Below are positions 45,401 through 57,610 of a stretch of DNA of 64,000 nucleotides, one piece after another (position 1 is the stretch's first letter; each line of letters starts with the position of its first letter). The stretch is from NCBI RefSeq assembly GCF_027744825.2, contig NC_071334.1:2246937-2310936 (forward strand), written 5' to 3'. This stretch comes from Synchiropus splendidus. Lineage: Eukaryota > Chordata > Actinopteri > Syngnathiformes > Callionymidae. The notes beneath the pieces are model-generated. The model saw only the letters and a program-made list of their open reading frames with translations. It was not told the origin of the DNA and ran no database searches. Both the position numbers and the translations under genes were made by a program.

Positions 45401-48400
45401 AGTATTTTCCTCGCACTGCTTATCTTACAAACTTATCTCTGACAGACTCTCTATGACGCGTTTATGTTAACATTTGAAGGTCAGTTTTATTGGCCAAAGA
45501 AAACTGACAATTTAGTGCAGAACTTCTCAACATTTCTGAACACATGTACTTGACTTAAGTCCCATTTTGACTGGAACCTTCCCTCTACTACACAATCTTA
45601 AATCCCTCACTACTTGTCCAAAGTCACTGCCAAGTGAAGTCTGCTTCTGTCAGGTGTGTGGCTTTTCTGAAGTAAATCAGAACTGTGAACTGTGGAGACC
45701 TGGTGATGCTCCACCTCAGCTCTCGCTCTTGTGAGTCCAGTCTAAGTTTGAGGTGAGCCACTGACTTCATCATTCAAACTTGAGAAAGTAGTTTTGCTCT
45801 GTTAAAGCTGAAGAAACAGTTGTGTGTGCTGTTGAGAAGCTCTTGAGGAAGCCTCCTGATGTGGGAAGAGAATCCTTTGGAGAGTGAATAGAGGGCTTGT
45901 TGTGACTGACAACAACAACAAAACCACAGTAAAGGAGCTTCCCCTGACCCCGTCCTCCCTTCACACCTGAGGCCCAACACCACCCTCTGTCTTTTCTCAT
46001 TCATGACAACAATGTCGTGTTTTAGACAAAATTCATGAAATTTTCAGGGAGAAATCTTCATGATGTTTGACTGTACTTTACTTAACGGTCTGTCAGCATC
46101 AAGCCACACACACACACTTGAATGTGACAGACTCATTGTGTATCAAAATACTGAGACTTGCCACAAATCTGAAAGTAATATAGTGCAGTACATCTATTCA
46201 TCATCTATCTGTTCCCCTCTACTTTTATCTGCTACCTGACAGCGAGGTGCTCTCAGGTAACCCAAAACAAAAGTGTCCGAGGGTTGGTGTGACCTCATGA
46301 TTCTGATGCTATTATTATTACAGAACTGTTCAAGTGCCTCCACTTTTATTCACTCTTGCAAAATATTGTCACATCATTTATCATTTTTCTAAATTTTTTG
46401 AAAGAGTGTGACGGCTTTGGACTGAAGGGCCCTTCATAGCTTCATAACAAGGTCTAGAACATGAGCCAATGATCACCGTTTATTTTGGCTGTACACAATA
46501 TTAACTCCACACACGCCCTGTACAGCAGCGGTTGTGTCCGAGGAAGGAAAGGAGCAGGATGGAGACAATATCTTAAATGCCAACCTTTCTACTTCACGCT
46601 CATATTCTCATATTTACAGCTTTAACTCTTCCAAAGATCCGTGGCGACAGAGATTACTGATGACAGATGCAAAGGCAGAGTGAATGCAGGATGAAAAGGT
46701 TGTGCATCACTGGTTGTAATTACTGGAGTCTGGCGACACGCTGCAGTACAGTGAACGTTCACTCTAACACTTTTCACCTTTCGCGGCTTCGCTGTTTCAT
46801 GGAACGGTCTGCTCACCTCGTCTCTGTTCTACTTGCCAATGTTCACCACGACAAACCCCGCAATGTTGACAAAACGCTCTGCACTGGCAAAGGCACCTGA
46901 GGAATCACACAGACGCACGAGGACTAAACTCTAACACGGGGGACAGAAAAGTGGGTGAGAGAAACTGAGGAGGTGGCTGAGAAAGTTGTGAAGCACACAC
47001 GCAACCTTTGAGAAACAGGGCAACGAGAAAATCCAATTATCACATGATGCAAATCAACCACCTGGCTCCGCAGTCTGGAACTCGGGTGTAGATTTCCTGG
47101 ATCGTTGATGAGTGTCTGACCAGCTCCAGCTGCGCGGCCATTAAGATGGGGAAAACAAAGGAAACCGTATAAATAAAAGCATGGACAGCAACACGGAACA
47201 TGACACTGTACCCACAAAAACTCGACCTCATCACCAGCTCAGACCGAACCCTGTACGACGGGCTGGATATTTTTGTTTTGTACTGGGTCTGTGATATATA
47301 CTGCGACCATTGTTGGCAGGGTGAATTGAACAATGTGTTGGAACACAGCTAGTAGTTGCCTTCCCAGTGTCATAATATCAAACTCACGTGTAAGGGGCGT
47401 GTTCCAATAGCATCCACTGATAGTCAGGTCACTTAATAACCTTTCGTGGTGGGCACTCGGGAGGTGTGGCCTCTCACCCAGAGGGATGATGGGTCGGGAC
47501 CTGACCGAGGGGATATACAGAGGCTGTGTGGGGAAACGCGTTGGTCGTTTGTGTCAAGAAGAAGAATGAACATCACGATTCGAACCTGAGTCTCCTGACC
47601 TTTTTATCTTGCCCCACTTTCATTATTTATTATTATCTGGAGGTTCATTTGGCACTTTTTTTTAATATGGGAAACACGGGGTCTGGTGTCAAAAGAAAGG
47701 CACAAGGGCCCCAAAAATAATAGACAATAAAGAGTTCAGAAACAAGGTGGATGATGAATGATTCTTTTCAGTGTATTTTGCTGCTGATGAAAGATACAGG
47801 TTGAAACCGACCTGGTAACTAACACCAGAGATGGTCACAGAGAGCTCACACCAGAGGAGGAGGTTCAACCTTGCTTGGATTGCTGCCCATCTGAATGCTT
47901 CCCACACTGCTCTCGTTTCAACGAGCCCTCACTTGTTCCACCTTCCTCTGCTCATCTCTGGTCCATTTCCTGTTGCCTCTGGTTTCATATGTTTTGCAGC
48001 GTCTGTATTAATCTGTAAATAATCCTGATCACTGTGCAAAACTGAGGTCATTCAATGACCTTGACAGTCAACCAGTCAGCGTGTGGCTGCTGAATCGTCC
48101 ATGGCGGAGATTCTGGATCCATCACACCAAATTTTGCCCCACATCAGTGACTCACCAAGACTCACACCCTGGAAAATATTTCACTTTTGAAGTTCATGTC
48201 TCTGAAATACAGGCTCCTAAAGTGTCCACATCAAACTGCTGGATCAGAAGAGCTGGACACTCTCCGTGATGACGGAGTGGCTGCTGAGACTCAGAGTCAG
48301 TCTTGACAAATGACAGAGAAGAAGGTCAAAGTTCATCCCCACTGCTGCTCTGTGAGAGACTTGTGAGCTCCTGATGACACGTTCTCTCTGATGTGACAGA

Positions 48401-48440
48401 CCCTCTATCCAGTAGCATCAGAGCAGCTCAGACTCCAGGA
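42405..48440. other. Gene-poor, repeat-rich spacer
   Basis: No gene that I can support. At 43260-43565 there is a gtcaagtc-rich stretch resembling ends of common fish DNA elements. At 43691-43732 a TA/GA microsatellite, at 43772-43787 a T-run, at 45140-45310 AT-rich sequence. A block at 47090-47290 also looks like an interspersed repeat. Open frames at 42848-43120 and 43888-44235 lack recognisable domains. Confidence 0.4.
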
Positions 48441-48585
48441 AGAAGCTTGTGTCCAAACTCAGACTCCTCTTCTTTCCCTCCGTCTCTTGTGAGAGTCACT
48501 GCCATAGAAACAGAAGAAGACAGGTGTGGTGAGGATGGTGGAAGAACACTGAGATCTTCTCCAGTGAGAAGGTGATGATCTTCCA

Positions 48586-48899
48586 AACTCATGTGACTCT
48601 GGAGTCAAAGAGTGAAGAGAGTGAATGACTCCATATGTGATGATGAGGAAAGTCAACAGTGCTGCTTCTAGATCTGCACGGAGGCTCCTCACTAGCTGCT
48701 GCTGGACAACCAGCTTCTGCTGGACACCATGTTGGTGAGCAGTGTTCTGGCCAGTGACCTGGACTTGATGAAGACAAGTTCCAGCAGCAGATTCAAGGCT
48801 CACATGATGTCACCAACATCACAGCTGCTCCACTAGAAGCTGACAGAGTCCAGCAGTTCTCATGGATCAATCAGACACTCACACTTCTTCTGGTCAGAT
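48586..48899 (-). other. 3' flank / 3'UTR of right NLR gene
   Basis: Reverse-complement match to 5335-5651 with very few differences. It contains no supported protein. Confidence 0.55.
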
Positions 48900-48930
48900 C
48901 TATAACCACCCTGGTCCACAGTCGTCCAGC
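48900..48930 (-). CDS. Right NLR gene, terminal exon (exon 11)
   Basis: After a cctccag acceptor the frame reads LDDCGPGWL and TAG, identical to the left array. It completes a coding sequence whose proposed exons total 3270 nt. B30.2 is absent. Confidence 0.7.
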
Positions 48931-49269
48931 CTGGAGGAAGAAAGAGAGAGAAGGATGAGAGCAGATCCATGTGACTTCAGATGTTTCAGGACTATTATCT
49001 CCTGCTGCTAAGTGGACGACTCTTTCATGACTGTGTTGATGACAACAAAGATGGATCTCTAAACAGCTGCTCAGTCTCTACTGTCTCCTTGGTGCTTCCA
49101 CTGGTGTCCAGCAGGAGAACATGTCATGTGTTTGGATTCATGTGCTCAGTTCAGATGAAGAGTCTGAGCAGCCTCACACACCCACATCCTCTCTGTCTGC
49201 TCCTGGATCACATGTTCAGTCTGAAGCTCTTTGGAGCTCAGTCAGTCAGTTCTGCTGCTCTGTCCATAC

Positions 49270-49443
49270 CTGAGAGTCTCCAGCCTCCAGTCTGGACTCC
49301 TCAGTCCAGCAGACAGCAGCTCCAGTCCTGGTCCTTCTGGATGGTTGGAGCTCAGGTCCAGCTCTCTCAGGTGGGAGGGGTTAGAGGTCAGAGCTGAGGC
49401 CAGAGAAGCACAGCCTCTCTCTGAGATCATGCACCCTGACAGA
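49270..49443 (-). CDS. Right NLR gene, LRR exon 10 (distinct C-terminal type)
   Basis: 174 bp; [19 protein letters not shown] to [11 protein letters not shown], with loop SSNHPEGPG. The donor is CTCAG/GTATGG. It mirrors 4793-4966. Confidence 0.88.
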
Positions 49444-49527
49444 CTGTAATGAAGGAGAAAACCATGAGAGCAGAAGAACCGTCCAGTGGTGGAGCAGAAC
49501 TGAAGAGAGGAGATGATGTGTTCTGAC

Positions 49528-49704
49528 CTGAGAGTCTCCAGGTGACAGTGTGGACTCTTCAGTCCAGCAGACAGCAGCTCCACTCCTGCATCCTTCAGGC
49601 CCAAGTTCTTACTCAGGTGCAGTTGTGTCAGACTAGAGGACGGAGAGCTGAGGACTGAGGACAGAAGGGAACCACTTCTCTCTGACAGTAGACAGTTGCT
49701 CAGG
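49528..49704 (-). CDS. Right NLR gene, LRR exon 9
   Basis: 177 bp; [11 protein letters not shown] to CHLETLR, with QLHLSKNLGLKDAG in the middle, the only exon with H in place of the D of LDLS. Start lies exactly 1158 bp from the next upstream exon. Confidence 0.87.
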
Positions 49705-50685
49705 CTGTGAAAGAGACGAGTGTCATCAACAAGTGAGACTTTTTCAATCTTCTATTGTGACAAGACTTGAAAGACTTGATGTGATGAGCCACTGAACTCT
49801 TTCCATTCAGAAGATCATTGTGGTAGAAATGTAGGAGCTTCTACTGATGAATCTTCCTCTTCTTGATGATCACACTTGAAACTAGCTACTTGAAGGTGCT
49901 CAGGTCACCGGCTGCTTGCCTCCACAGTATCTCAAGGTTCTTGTGTTTATCACGTGATGGAAGTGAGTGAAGATTCTCTTGCATGTGTGGAGGTCATTGT
50001 GTCGACTGAACTCTCTGAACTCCATCCACTTTTTGTTTCACTTCAGCTCTGATCAGAACAAGCGAGTCTTCAATCGTCTCCAAAAGTTGCAGCCTTCAGT
50101 CGCTAACTTGAAGCCACTCAGTGTGAATGTCACCATGTTGTGTGTCTGGAGGTTCAGAATGTGGACTGCTCCAGTGGTGGACGTGGCTTCAGCCTTGCTC
50201 TGTCATTGGAACCGTCCTTGTTGAGGTGTGGACACTGCCAGCAGACGGAAACCATCTGTGATCAGCAGGAATATGTGGAGGAGCAGGTGTGATGAAGTGA
50301 GGAGACGTTTGTCCTGGTTTCACTTGCCTGCTAACCGTCCCAGACAGGAAGTGTCCCCCTCAACAAATTCACTTTCCAGTTCCCATGTTGAAGAGAGCAG
50401 CATCTGGGGGGCGCAGTGGAGCCTGCTACAGACTAGACCTATGTGTGGGGGGTCAGCAGAGCAACTGTTTCATGAGTGAGTTGGACTTTGATCAGGGAAT
50501 CTTCCTCTGGTCCTCTCAACCTCACACCATGTTCTGTTTGATGCCAACTCTGCTGACTCAGCACAACACAGCTCACTGGAGTGTTGGAGCAAAGTGATGA
50601 GAAAACTGTGACTCTCTGAAGCTGCAGTCTCCACCTCTGACTTTCACATTTCAGCTGTGAAGCTGGACAGATGATGTGTTCTGAC

Positions 50686-50862
50686 CTGAGAGTCTCCAGG
50701 TGACAGTGTGGACTCTTCAGTCCAGCAGACAGCAGCTCCACTCCTGCATCCTTCAGGTCCCTGTTGTAGCTCAGGTCCAGTTGTGTCAGACTAGAGGACG
50801 GAGAGCTGAGGACTGAGGACAGAAGGGAACCACTTCTCTCTGACAGTCCACAGCAGCTCAGG
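50686..50862 (-). CDS. Right NLR gene, LRR exon 8
   Basis: 177 bp; [11 protein letters not shown] to CHLETLR, loop [10 protein letters not shown]. It belongs to the 1158-bp tandem unit shared with exons 7 and 9. Confidence 0.88.
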
Positions 50863-51843
50863 CTGTGAAAGAGACGAGTGTCATCAACAAGTGAGACTTT
50901 TTCAATCTTCTATTGTGACAAGACTTTAAAGACTTGATGTGAGGAGCCACTGAACTCTTTCCATTCAGAAGGTCATTGTGGTAGAAATGTAGGAGCTTCT
51001 ACTGATGAATCTTCCTCTTCTTGATGATCACACTTGAAACTAGCTACTTGAAGGTGCTCAGGTCACCGGCTGCTTGCCTCCACAGTATCTCAAGGTTCTT
51101 GTGTTTATCACGTGGTGGAAGTGAGTGAAGATTCTCTTGCATGTGTGGAGGTCATTGTGTCGACTGAACTCTCTGAACTCCATCCACTTTTTGTTTCACT
51201 TCAGCTCTGATCAGAACAAGCGAGTCTTCAATCGTCTCCAAAACTCGCAGCCTTCAGTCGCTAACTTGAAGCCACTAAGTGTGAATGTCACCATGTTGTG
51301 TGTCTGGAGGTTCAGAATGTGGACTGCTCCAGTGGTGGACGTGGCTTCAGCCTTGCTCTGTTAGTGGAACCGTCCTTGTTGAGGTGTGGACACTGCCAGC
51401 AGACGGAAACCATCTGTGATCAGCAGGAATATGTGGAGGAGCAGGTGTGATGAAGTGAGGAGACGTTTGTCCTGGTTTCACTCGCCTGCTAACCGTCCCA
51501 GACAGGAAGTGTCCCCCTCAACAAATTCACTTTCCAGTGCCCATGTTGAAGAGAGCAGCATCTGGGGGGCGCAGTGGAGCCTGCTACAGACTAGACCTCT
51601 GTGTGGGTGGTCAGCAGAGCAACTGTTTCATGAGTGAGTTGGACTTTGATCAGAGAATCTTCCTCTGGTCCTCTCAACCTCACACCATGTTCTGTTTGAT
51701 GCCAACTCTGCTGACTCAGCACAACACAGCTCACTGGAGTGTTGGAGCAAAGTGGTGAGAAAACTGTGACTCTCTGAAGCTGCAGTCTCCACCTCTGACT
51801 TTCACATTTCAGCTCTGAAGCTGGACAGATGATGTGTTCTGAC

Positions 51844-52020
51844 CTGAGAGTCTCCAGGTGACAGTGTGGACTCTTCAGTCCAGCAGACAGCAGCTCCACT
51901 CCTGCATTCTTCAGGTCCCTGTTGTAGCTCAGGTCCAGTTGTGTCAGACTAGAGGACGGAGAGCTGAGGACTGAGGACAGAAGGGCACCACTTCTCTCTG
52001 GCAGTCCACAGTAGCTCAGG
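51844..52020 (-). CDS. Right NLR gene, LRR exon 7
   Basis: 177 bp; LSYCGLPERSGALLSS to CHLETLR, loop SYNRDLKNAG. The proline and alanine changes (ERSGA) are unique to this exon. Confidence 0.88.
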
Positions 52021-52819
52021 CTGTGAAAGAGACGAGTGTCATCAACAAGTGAGACTTTTTCAATCCTCTATTGTGACAAGACTTGAAAGACTTGATGTGA
52101 GGAGCCACTGAACTCTTTCCATTCAGAAGATCATCATCACATTATTGTTGGAATATTTGAAGTACTTTTATATCAGTCAGGATCAACTTGATCAAACATG
52201 TCTGAAACACTGCGACTGTTGTGAGGCCACAGTGTTTTTGGCTCCTATTATTGGTCAAAAGAGCAACAAGAGGAAAGAAACATGGAGATGATGATGACAA
52301 AACATTTCAAAGTCAAACTCAGTGGACCCAACAGAGAAAAGAGCTCAGATGAAAAACAGTGTGATTCTGCTCCAATATCATGAACATGAGCTGCAGAGAT
52401 GATGATTCTATTGGAGCACATGAACATTGTTCTCAATATATTCAATATCAAAGCATAAATCCACTGGAGGAATGTGTGAAGCAGAAATGGAGACTTGAGA
52501 GAAACAAAGTCAAACTGTAGTGAAGTAGAAAACACCTGGACAAGAAGAGAAAACCAAGTGTTTTCTCAGCAACATGACAAACATCAGTCACTATGATGGA
52601 CAAGAAATAGCCACTAAACAGTCCATGTTGTTTCAGAAAGACTTCAGAAAAGTGGATCATGTCTTTGGAAAAATCAGAAGAAGAAGAAGAAAAAGAGGAA
52701 GTGAATTTCTGAGCCAAAGATGAAGTGAAATCTAGAAATGGAGCTGTAACATCAGAAGAATCACTAAAGTGTCTCTAAATGTGTTTTCAGATCAACAAAT
52801 ATTGATCAACATGTCTGAC

Positions 52820-52993
52820 CTGAGAGTCTCCAGGTGACAGTGTGGACTCTTCAGTCCAGCAGACAGCAGCTCCACTCCTGCATCCTTCAGGTTGCTCCAG
52901 CTCAGGTCCAGTTGTGTCAGACTAGAGGACGGAGAGCTGAGGACTGAGGACAGAAGGGAACCACTTCTCTCTGACAGTCCACAGTTGCTCAGG
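52820..52993 (-). CDS. Right NLR gene, LRR exon 6
   Basis: 174 bp, one codon shorter than its sisters in the variable loop (SWSNLKDAG); otherwise [11 protein letters not shown] to CHLETLR. The upstream intron carries the LINE insertion at 53380-54205; the intron on its 3' side has the corresponding empty site near 52440-52460. Confidence 0.88.
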
Positions 52994-53379
52994 CTGTGAA
53001 AGAGACGAGTGTCATCAACAAGTGAGACTTTTTCAATCCTCTATTGTGACAATAGAGGAATGAAAAAGTCACGTTATTGTTGGAATATTTGAAGCACTTT
53101 TATATCAGTCAGGATCAACTTGATCAAACATGTCTGAAACACTGCGACTGTTGTGAGGCCACAGTGTTTTTGGCTCCTATTATTGGTCAAAAGAGCAACA
53201 AGAGGAAAGAAACATGGAGATGATGATGACAAAACATTTCAAAGTCAAACTCAGTGGACACAACAGAGAAAAGAGCTCAGATGAAAAACAGTGTGATTCT
53301 GCTCCAATATCATGAACATGAGCTGCAGAGATGATGATTCTATTGGAGCAAATGAACATTGTCCTCAATCGATAAAGTC

Positions 53380-54205
53380 ACTGAGCAGCTGGTGTCAGGA
53401 GAAGTGCCTCTCTCTAAAGTCAGCAAAACCAAAGAGATGATGGTGGACTTCAGGCCAGCACCCCCTCATCCATATCACCAGCGTCGAGGTGGAGCAGGTC
53501 TGCAGCTTCACATTTCTGGCCGTGCACATCACTGACCACTTGTCCTGGACACTACACGCTGACAACGTGGTGAAGAAAGGCCCACAGAGACTGGACTTCC
53601 TGAGGAGGCTGAGGAAGTTTGGCATGAACGGCAACATGCTCACCAGCTTCTACAGATGCACCATGGAGAGCGTGCTGAGGAGCTGCATCACAGTGTGCTA
53701 CGGGTACTGCACTGCCCAGAGCCGCAAAGCACCGCAGAGGGTAGTGCGATCGGCAGAGGAGATGGCATCCAGCACATATATCACAGCAGGGGTCTGCGCA
53801 GAGCACGCAGCATCACCAAGGACAATACACAGCCGGGCCAAGGGACTTTTCCCTCTGCTGCCCTCTGTCTCCCTGCACGGACCAAGAGACTCAAAAAGAG
53901 CTACCACCCCCGAGCTGTCAGACGTCTGAACTCTAAACCTGCAATAGACCACTCTGGGTGATACTTGATATGTTGACTTGGATCTGTCATCCACCTCACT
54001 TAGTGTGCAAGAAGGTTTTTATTTCATTTTTCTTGTCATTTTTTATCTCTTTACCACCATTTTATCTCTCCAGCACTAGCATTGCATGTTACTCGTACTT
54101 TGTGTTCTCTGCTATTCAACGGTTCTCCTCATCTGAGCTTTTCATTGTATCACAGATGCTGTGTTGAGAGTGCAGCTGACAACTAAACACATCTTGAATA
54201 TCTTC
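53380..54205 (+). pseudogene. LINE fragment in NLR intron (C-terminal part)
   Basis: The plus strand reads SKTKEMMVDFRPAP, then FLAVHITDHLSWTLHADNVV, RRLRKFGMNGNMLTSFYRC and AVRRLNSKPA in shifting frames: the RT thumb and C-terminal part of a jockey/CR1-like LINE. The 3' end (gtgcagctgacaactaaacac ... atcttcaacatcaatccata) matches the left insertions at 838 and 3546 in relative position. It keeps the part that those copies lost. Confidence 0.75.
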
Positions 54206-54581
54206 AACATCAATCCATAAATCCACTGGAGGAATGTGTGAAGCAGAAATGGAGACTTGAGAGAAACAAAGTCAAACTGTAGTGAAGCAGAAAACACCTG
54301 GACAAGAAGAGAAAACCAAGTGTTTTCTCAGCAACATGACAAACATCAGTCACTATGATGGACAAGAAATAGCCACTAAACAGTCCATGTTGTTTCAGAA
54401 AGACTTCAGAAAAGTGGATCATTTATCTGGAAAAAAACAAAAAATGAGCAGAAAAAGAGGAAGTGAATTTCTGAGCCAAAGATGAAGTGAAATCTAGAAA
54501 TGGAGCTGTAACATCAGAAGAATCACTGAAGTGTCTCTAAACGTGTTTCCAGATCAATAAATATTGATCAACATGTCTGAC

Positions 54582-54758
54582 CTGAGAGTCTCCAGGTGAC
54601 AGTGTGGACTCTTCAGTCCAGCAGACAGCAGCTCCACTCCTGCATCCTTCAAGTCCCAGTTCCAGCTCAGGTCCAGTTGTGTCAGACTAGAGGACGGAGA
54701 GCTGAGGACTGAGGACAGAAGGGAACCACTTCTCTCTGACAGTAGACAGTCGCTCAGG
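54582..54758 (-). CDS. Right NLR gene, LRR exon 5
   Basis: 177 bp; [11 protein letters not shown] to CHLETLR, loop [10 protein letters not shown]. Splice sites and phase as in the family. Confidence 0.88.
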
Positions 54759-55100
54759 CTGTGAAAGAGACGAGTGCCATCAACAAGTGAGACTTTTTCA
54801 ATCCTCTATTGTGACAAGACTTGAAAGACTTGAAAGATGTGAGGAGCCACTGAACTCTTTCCATTCAGAAGATCATCATCACATTATTGTTGGAATGTTT
54901 GAAGCACTTTTATATCAGTCAGGATCAACTTGATCAAACACGTGTGAAACACTGCGACTGTTGTGAGGCCACAGTGTTTTTGGCTCCTGTTATTGGTCAA
55001 AAGAGCAACAAGAGGAAAGAAACATGGAGATGATGATGACAAAACATTTCAAAGTCAAACTCAGCTCCATCATGAACATGAGCTGCAGAGATGATGATTG

Positions 55101-56170
55101 CAGTGGGGAAAATAAGTGCTTCAGCCTCTTACAAAGAAAGGAACTGTCTACAATTGTCAAGGTCAGTCACCAAGATGACCATCGGTAACACACTACGCCG
55201 TCATGGATTGAAATCCTGTAGGGCCCCCACGGTCCCCCTGCTCAAGCAGGCACGTGTACAGGCCCGTCTGAGGTCTGAGGTTTGCCATTGAAAGGAGTAT
55301 AAAATTGAGCTCTTTGGCATCAACCCGACTCACCATGCTTGGAGGGAGAAAACAGCTGAATCGGACCCAAGAGCACCATCCCCACCCTCAAGAAACATCT
55401 CTGCAAAGTTTACAGGACGACTTCACCTGAACGAGGCGGGCATGAATGTGGCCATGGACTAGGACAGGCCTGGCCAATCCATGGCTCCCGAGCCACATGC
55501 GGCTCTTTTCCCAGTTTCATGTGGCTCTTCACCATCTACGTCAGTTGATATTTCAAGGAGGATCACGGTAAAAAGTATGAATTTTAAAAATGCATGCACA
55601 AGAGACATACGCTGGACATGAACCAGCAACCTTGTGACCCACAGGGATGAGCTTTAACCACTATACTGACGCTCAGTCACGTGACCAGCTGTTCAGGTTG
55701 AGCGTTACAACCTTATATATTTGTAGGATGTGGCTCTTTTCAGCAACAAAGTAAAACAATGTGGCTCTTAGCCTCTGACTGGTTGGCCACCCCTGGACTA
55801 GGAAATCTCGGGTGGGAACCTCCTTCCCTCAGCCAGGATACTGAAAATGGGTCGTGGATGGGTGTTTCAGCAGGACAATGACCTAGAACATACAGCTTAC
55901 GCAACAAAGGAGAGGCTCAAGAAGAAGCACATGAAGGTCATGGAGTGGCCTAGTCAGTCTCCAGACCTTAATCCTATAGAGAATCTAAGGAGGGAGGGGA
56001 AGCTTCGAGTTGCCAAGAAAAGGCCTCAAAATCTTCAGGATGTAGAGAGGACCTGCAAAGTGGCGTTAACCAAAATCCCCCTGGGATCAGCACAAACTTG
56101 GTGACCGCTGTGCTCCCCATCAAGTGCCGAGTCATGTTTTGCCGTGGGTGAAATACTTATCGTATATTGG
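55101..56170 (+). mobile_element. Decayed Tc1-like transposon with nested MITE
   Basis: The left end reads cagtggggaaaataagt, the Tc1-type inverted repeat; the right end still has gggtgaaatacttat. Between them are MTIGNTLRRHGLKSCRAPTV (55172 onward) and, after the nested insertion, [13 protein letters not shown] ... [14 protein letters not shown], the DDE domain with its conserved SPDLNPIE. Frameshifts and the insertion at 55465-55795 inactivate it. It lies in an intron of the right NLR, antisense. Confidence 0.85.
55465..55795. mobile_element. hAT-type MITE, 331 bp, with 8-bp target duplication
   Basis: Flanked on both sides by gactagga (55457-55464 and 55796-55803). The ends are caggcctggccaatcc and, reversed, caggggtggccaacc: near-perfect inverted repeats of the hAT CAGGGGTGGCC type. 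The interior has gtggctcttt near both ends. A minus-strand stretch resembles a tRNA promoter (TATAGTGGTTAAAGCTC, then GGTTCATGTCC). No coding capacity. It is inserted in the Tc1 remnant, so it is the younger of the two. Confidence 0.9.
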
Positions 56171-56484
56171 AGTTGATGAACATTGTTCTCAACATCAATG
56201 TGTGAAGCAGAAATGGAGACGTGAGAGAAACAAAGACAAACTGCAGTAAAGTAGTAAACGCAAGTGTTTTCTCAGCAACATGACTAACACCTATCAATAT
56301 GATGGACAAGAACTTGGCACTAAACAGTCCACGTTGTTTCAAAAAGACTTCTTCGGAAAAATCAGAAAATGAGCAGATAAAGAGGAAGTGAATTTCTGAG
56401 CCAAAGATGAAGTGAAATCTAGAAATGGAGCTGTAACATCAGAAGGTGTTTCCAGATCAATAAATACTGATCAACATGTCTGAC

Positions 56485-56661
56485 CTGAGAGTCTCCAGGT
56501 GACAGTGTGGACTCTTCAGTCCAGCAGACAGCAGCTCCACTCCTGCATCCTCCAGGAACCAGTTATGACTCAGGTCCAGTTGTGTGAGACTAGAGGACGG
56601 AGAGCTGAGGACTGAGGACAGAAGGGAACCACTTCTCTCTGACAGTCCACAGCAGCTCAGT
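56485..56661 (-). CDS. Right NLR gene, LRR exon 4
   Basis: 177 bp; [11 protein letters not shown] to CHLETLR, loop SHNWFLEDAG. Intact frame. Confidence 0.88.
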
Positions 56662-57345
56662 CTGTGAAAGAGACGAGTGTCATCAACAAGTGAGACTTTT
56701 TCAATCCTCTATTGTGACAAGACTTGAAAGACTTGATGTGAGGAGCCACTGAACTCTTTCCATTCAGGAGATCATTGTGGTAGAAATGTAGGAGCGTCTA
56801 CTGTTGAATCTTCCTCTTCTTGATGTTCACACATCTCTGGTGTCTGCTGTCAAATGTTTGGACTTGAAGGACAAATCTAATGACACCTCACATCATTTCT
56901 AAACCAGGAGCACCATCTAGTGGCAGGACACTGCTTCATCAAGCCTGCACTACTGTTTCATGACGCCTCATCGACCCATTACTGCTGCGGGGAGGAGCGC
57001 TGTTCTGGATGAGCAGTGCGTGGTGCTTCATTTGGATGTGACACAAAGCCCTGTCAATGTGGAGGACACACGTGTGGCTCTTGAATCGGAGTCATCAGTC
57101 TTGAATGCTGATGTGTCTCTGATCATCCATCGTTACATTCAGTTGCTCATTGATCAGAATCTTCCTCTGGTCCTCTCAACCTCACACCATGTTCTGTTTG
57201 ATGCCAACTCTGCTGACTCAGCACAACACAGCTCACTGGAGTGTTGGAGCAAAGTGGTGAGAAAACTGTGACTCTCTGAAGCTGCAGTCTCCACCTCTGA
57301 CTTTCACATTTCAGCTCTGAAGCTGGACAGATGATGTGTTCTGAC

Positions 57346-57522
57346 CTGAGAGTCTCCAGGTGACAGTGTGGACTCTTCAGTCCAGCAGACAGCAGCTCCA
57401 CTCCTGCATCCTTCAGGCCCCAGTTCCCACTCAGGTCCAGTTGTGTCAGACTAGAGGACGGAGAGCTGAGGACTGAGGACAGAAGGGAACCACTTCTCTC
57501 TGACAGTCCACAGTTGCTCACT
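57346..57522 (-). CDS. Right NLR gene, LRR exon 3
   Basis: 177 bp; [11 protein letters not shown] to CHLETLR, loop SGNWGLKDAG. It is the first LRR exon after the NACHT exon. Its A as first base completes the CT left by exon 2, giving leucine. The acceptor (ttattcag) differs from the ttcacag of the other LRR exons. Confidence 0.88.
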
Positions 57523-57610
57523 CTGAATAAAATGAAGAAGGAAATCAAACATCCATGTTCAGTTCACATTAGGGCTGTAACCATATCAGATTTGTGCTTC
57601 AGCCACTTAC

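Noticed and set aside
55560..55740. tRNA gene
   Set aside because: A- and B-box-like motifs are present but no cloverleaf can be drawn with proper stems and anticodon; treated as part of the MITE.
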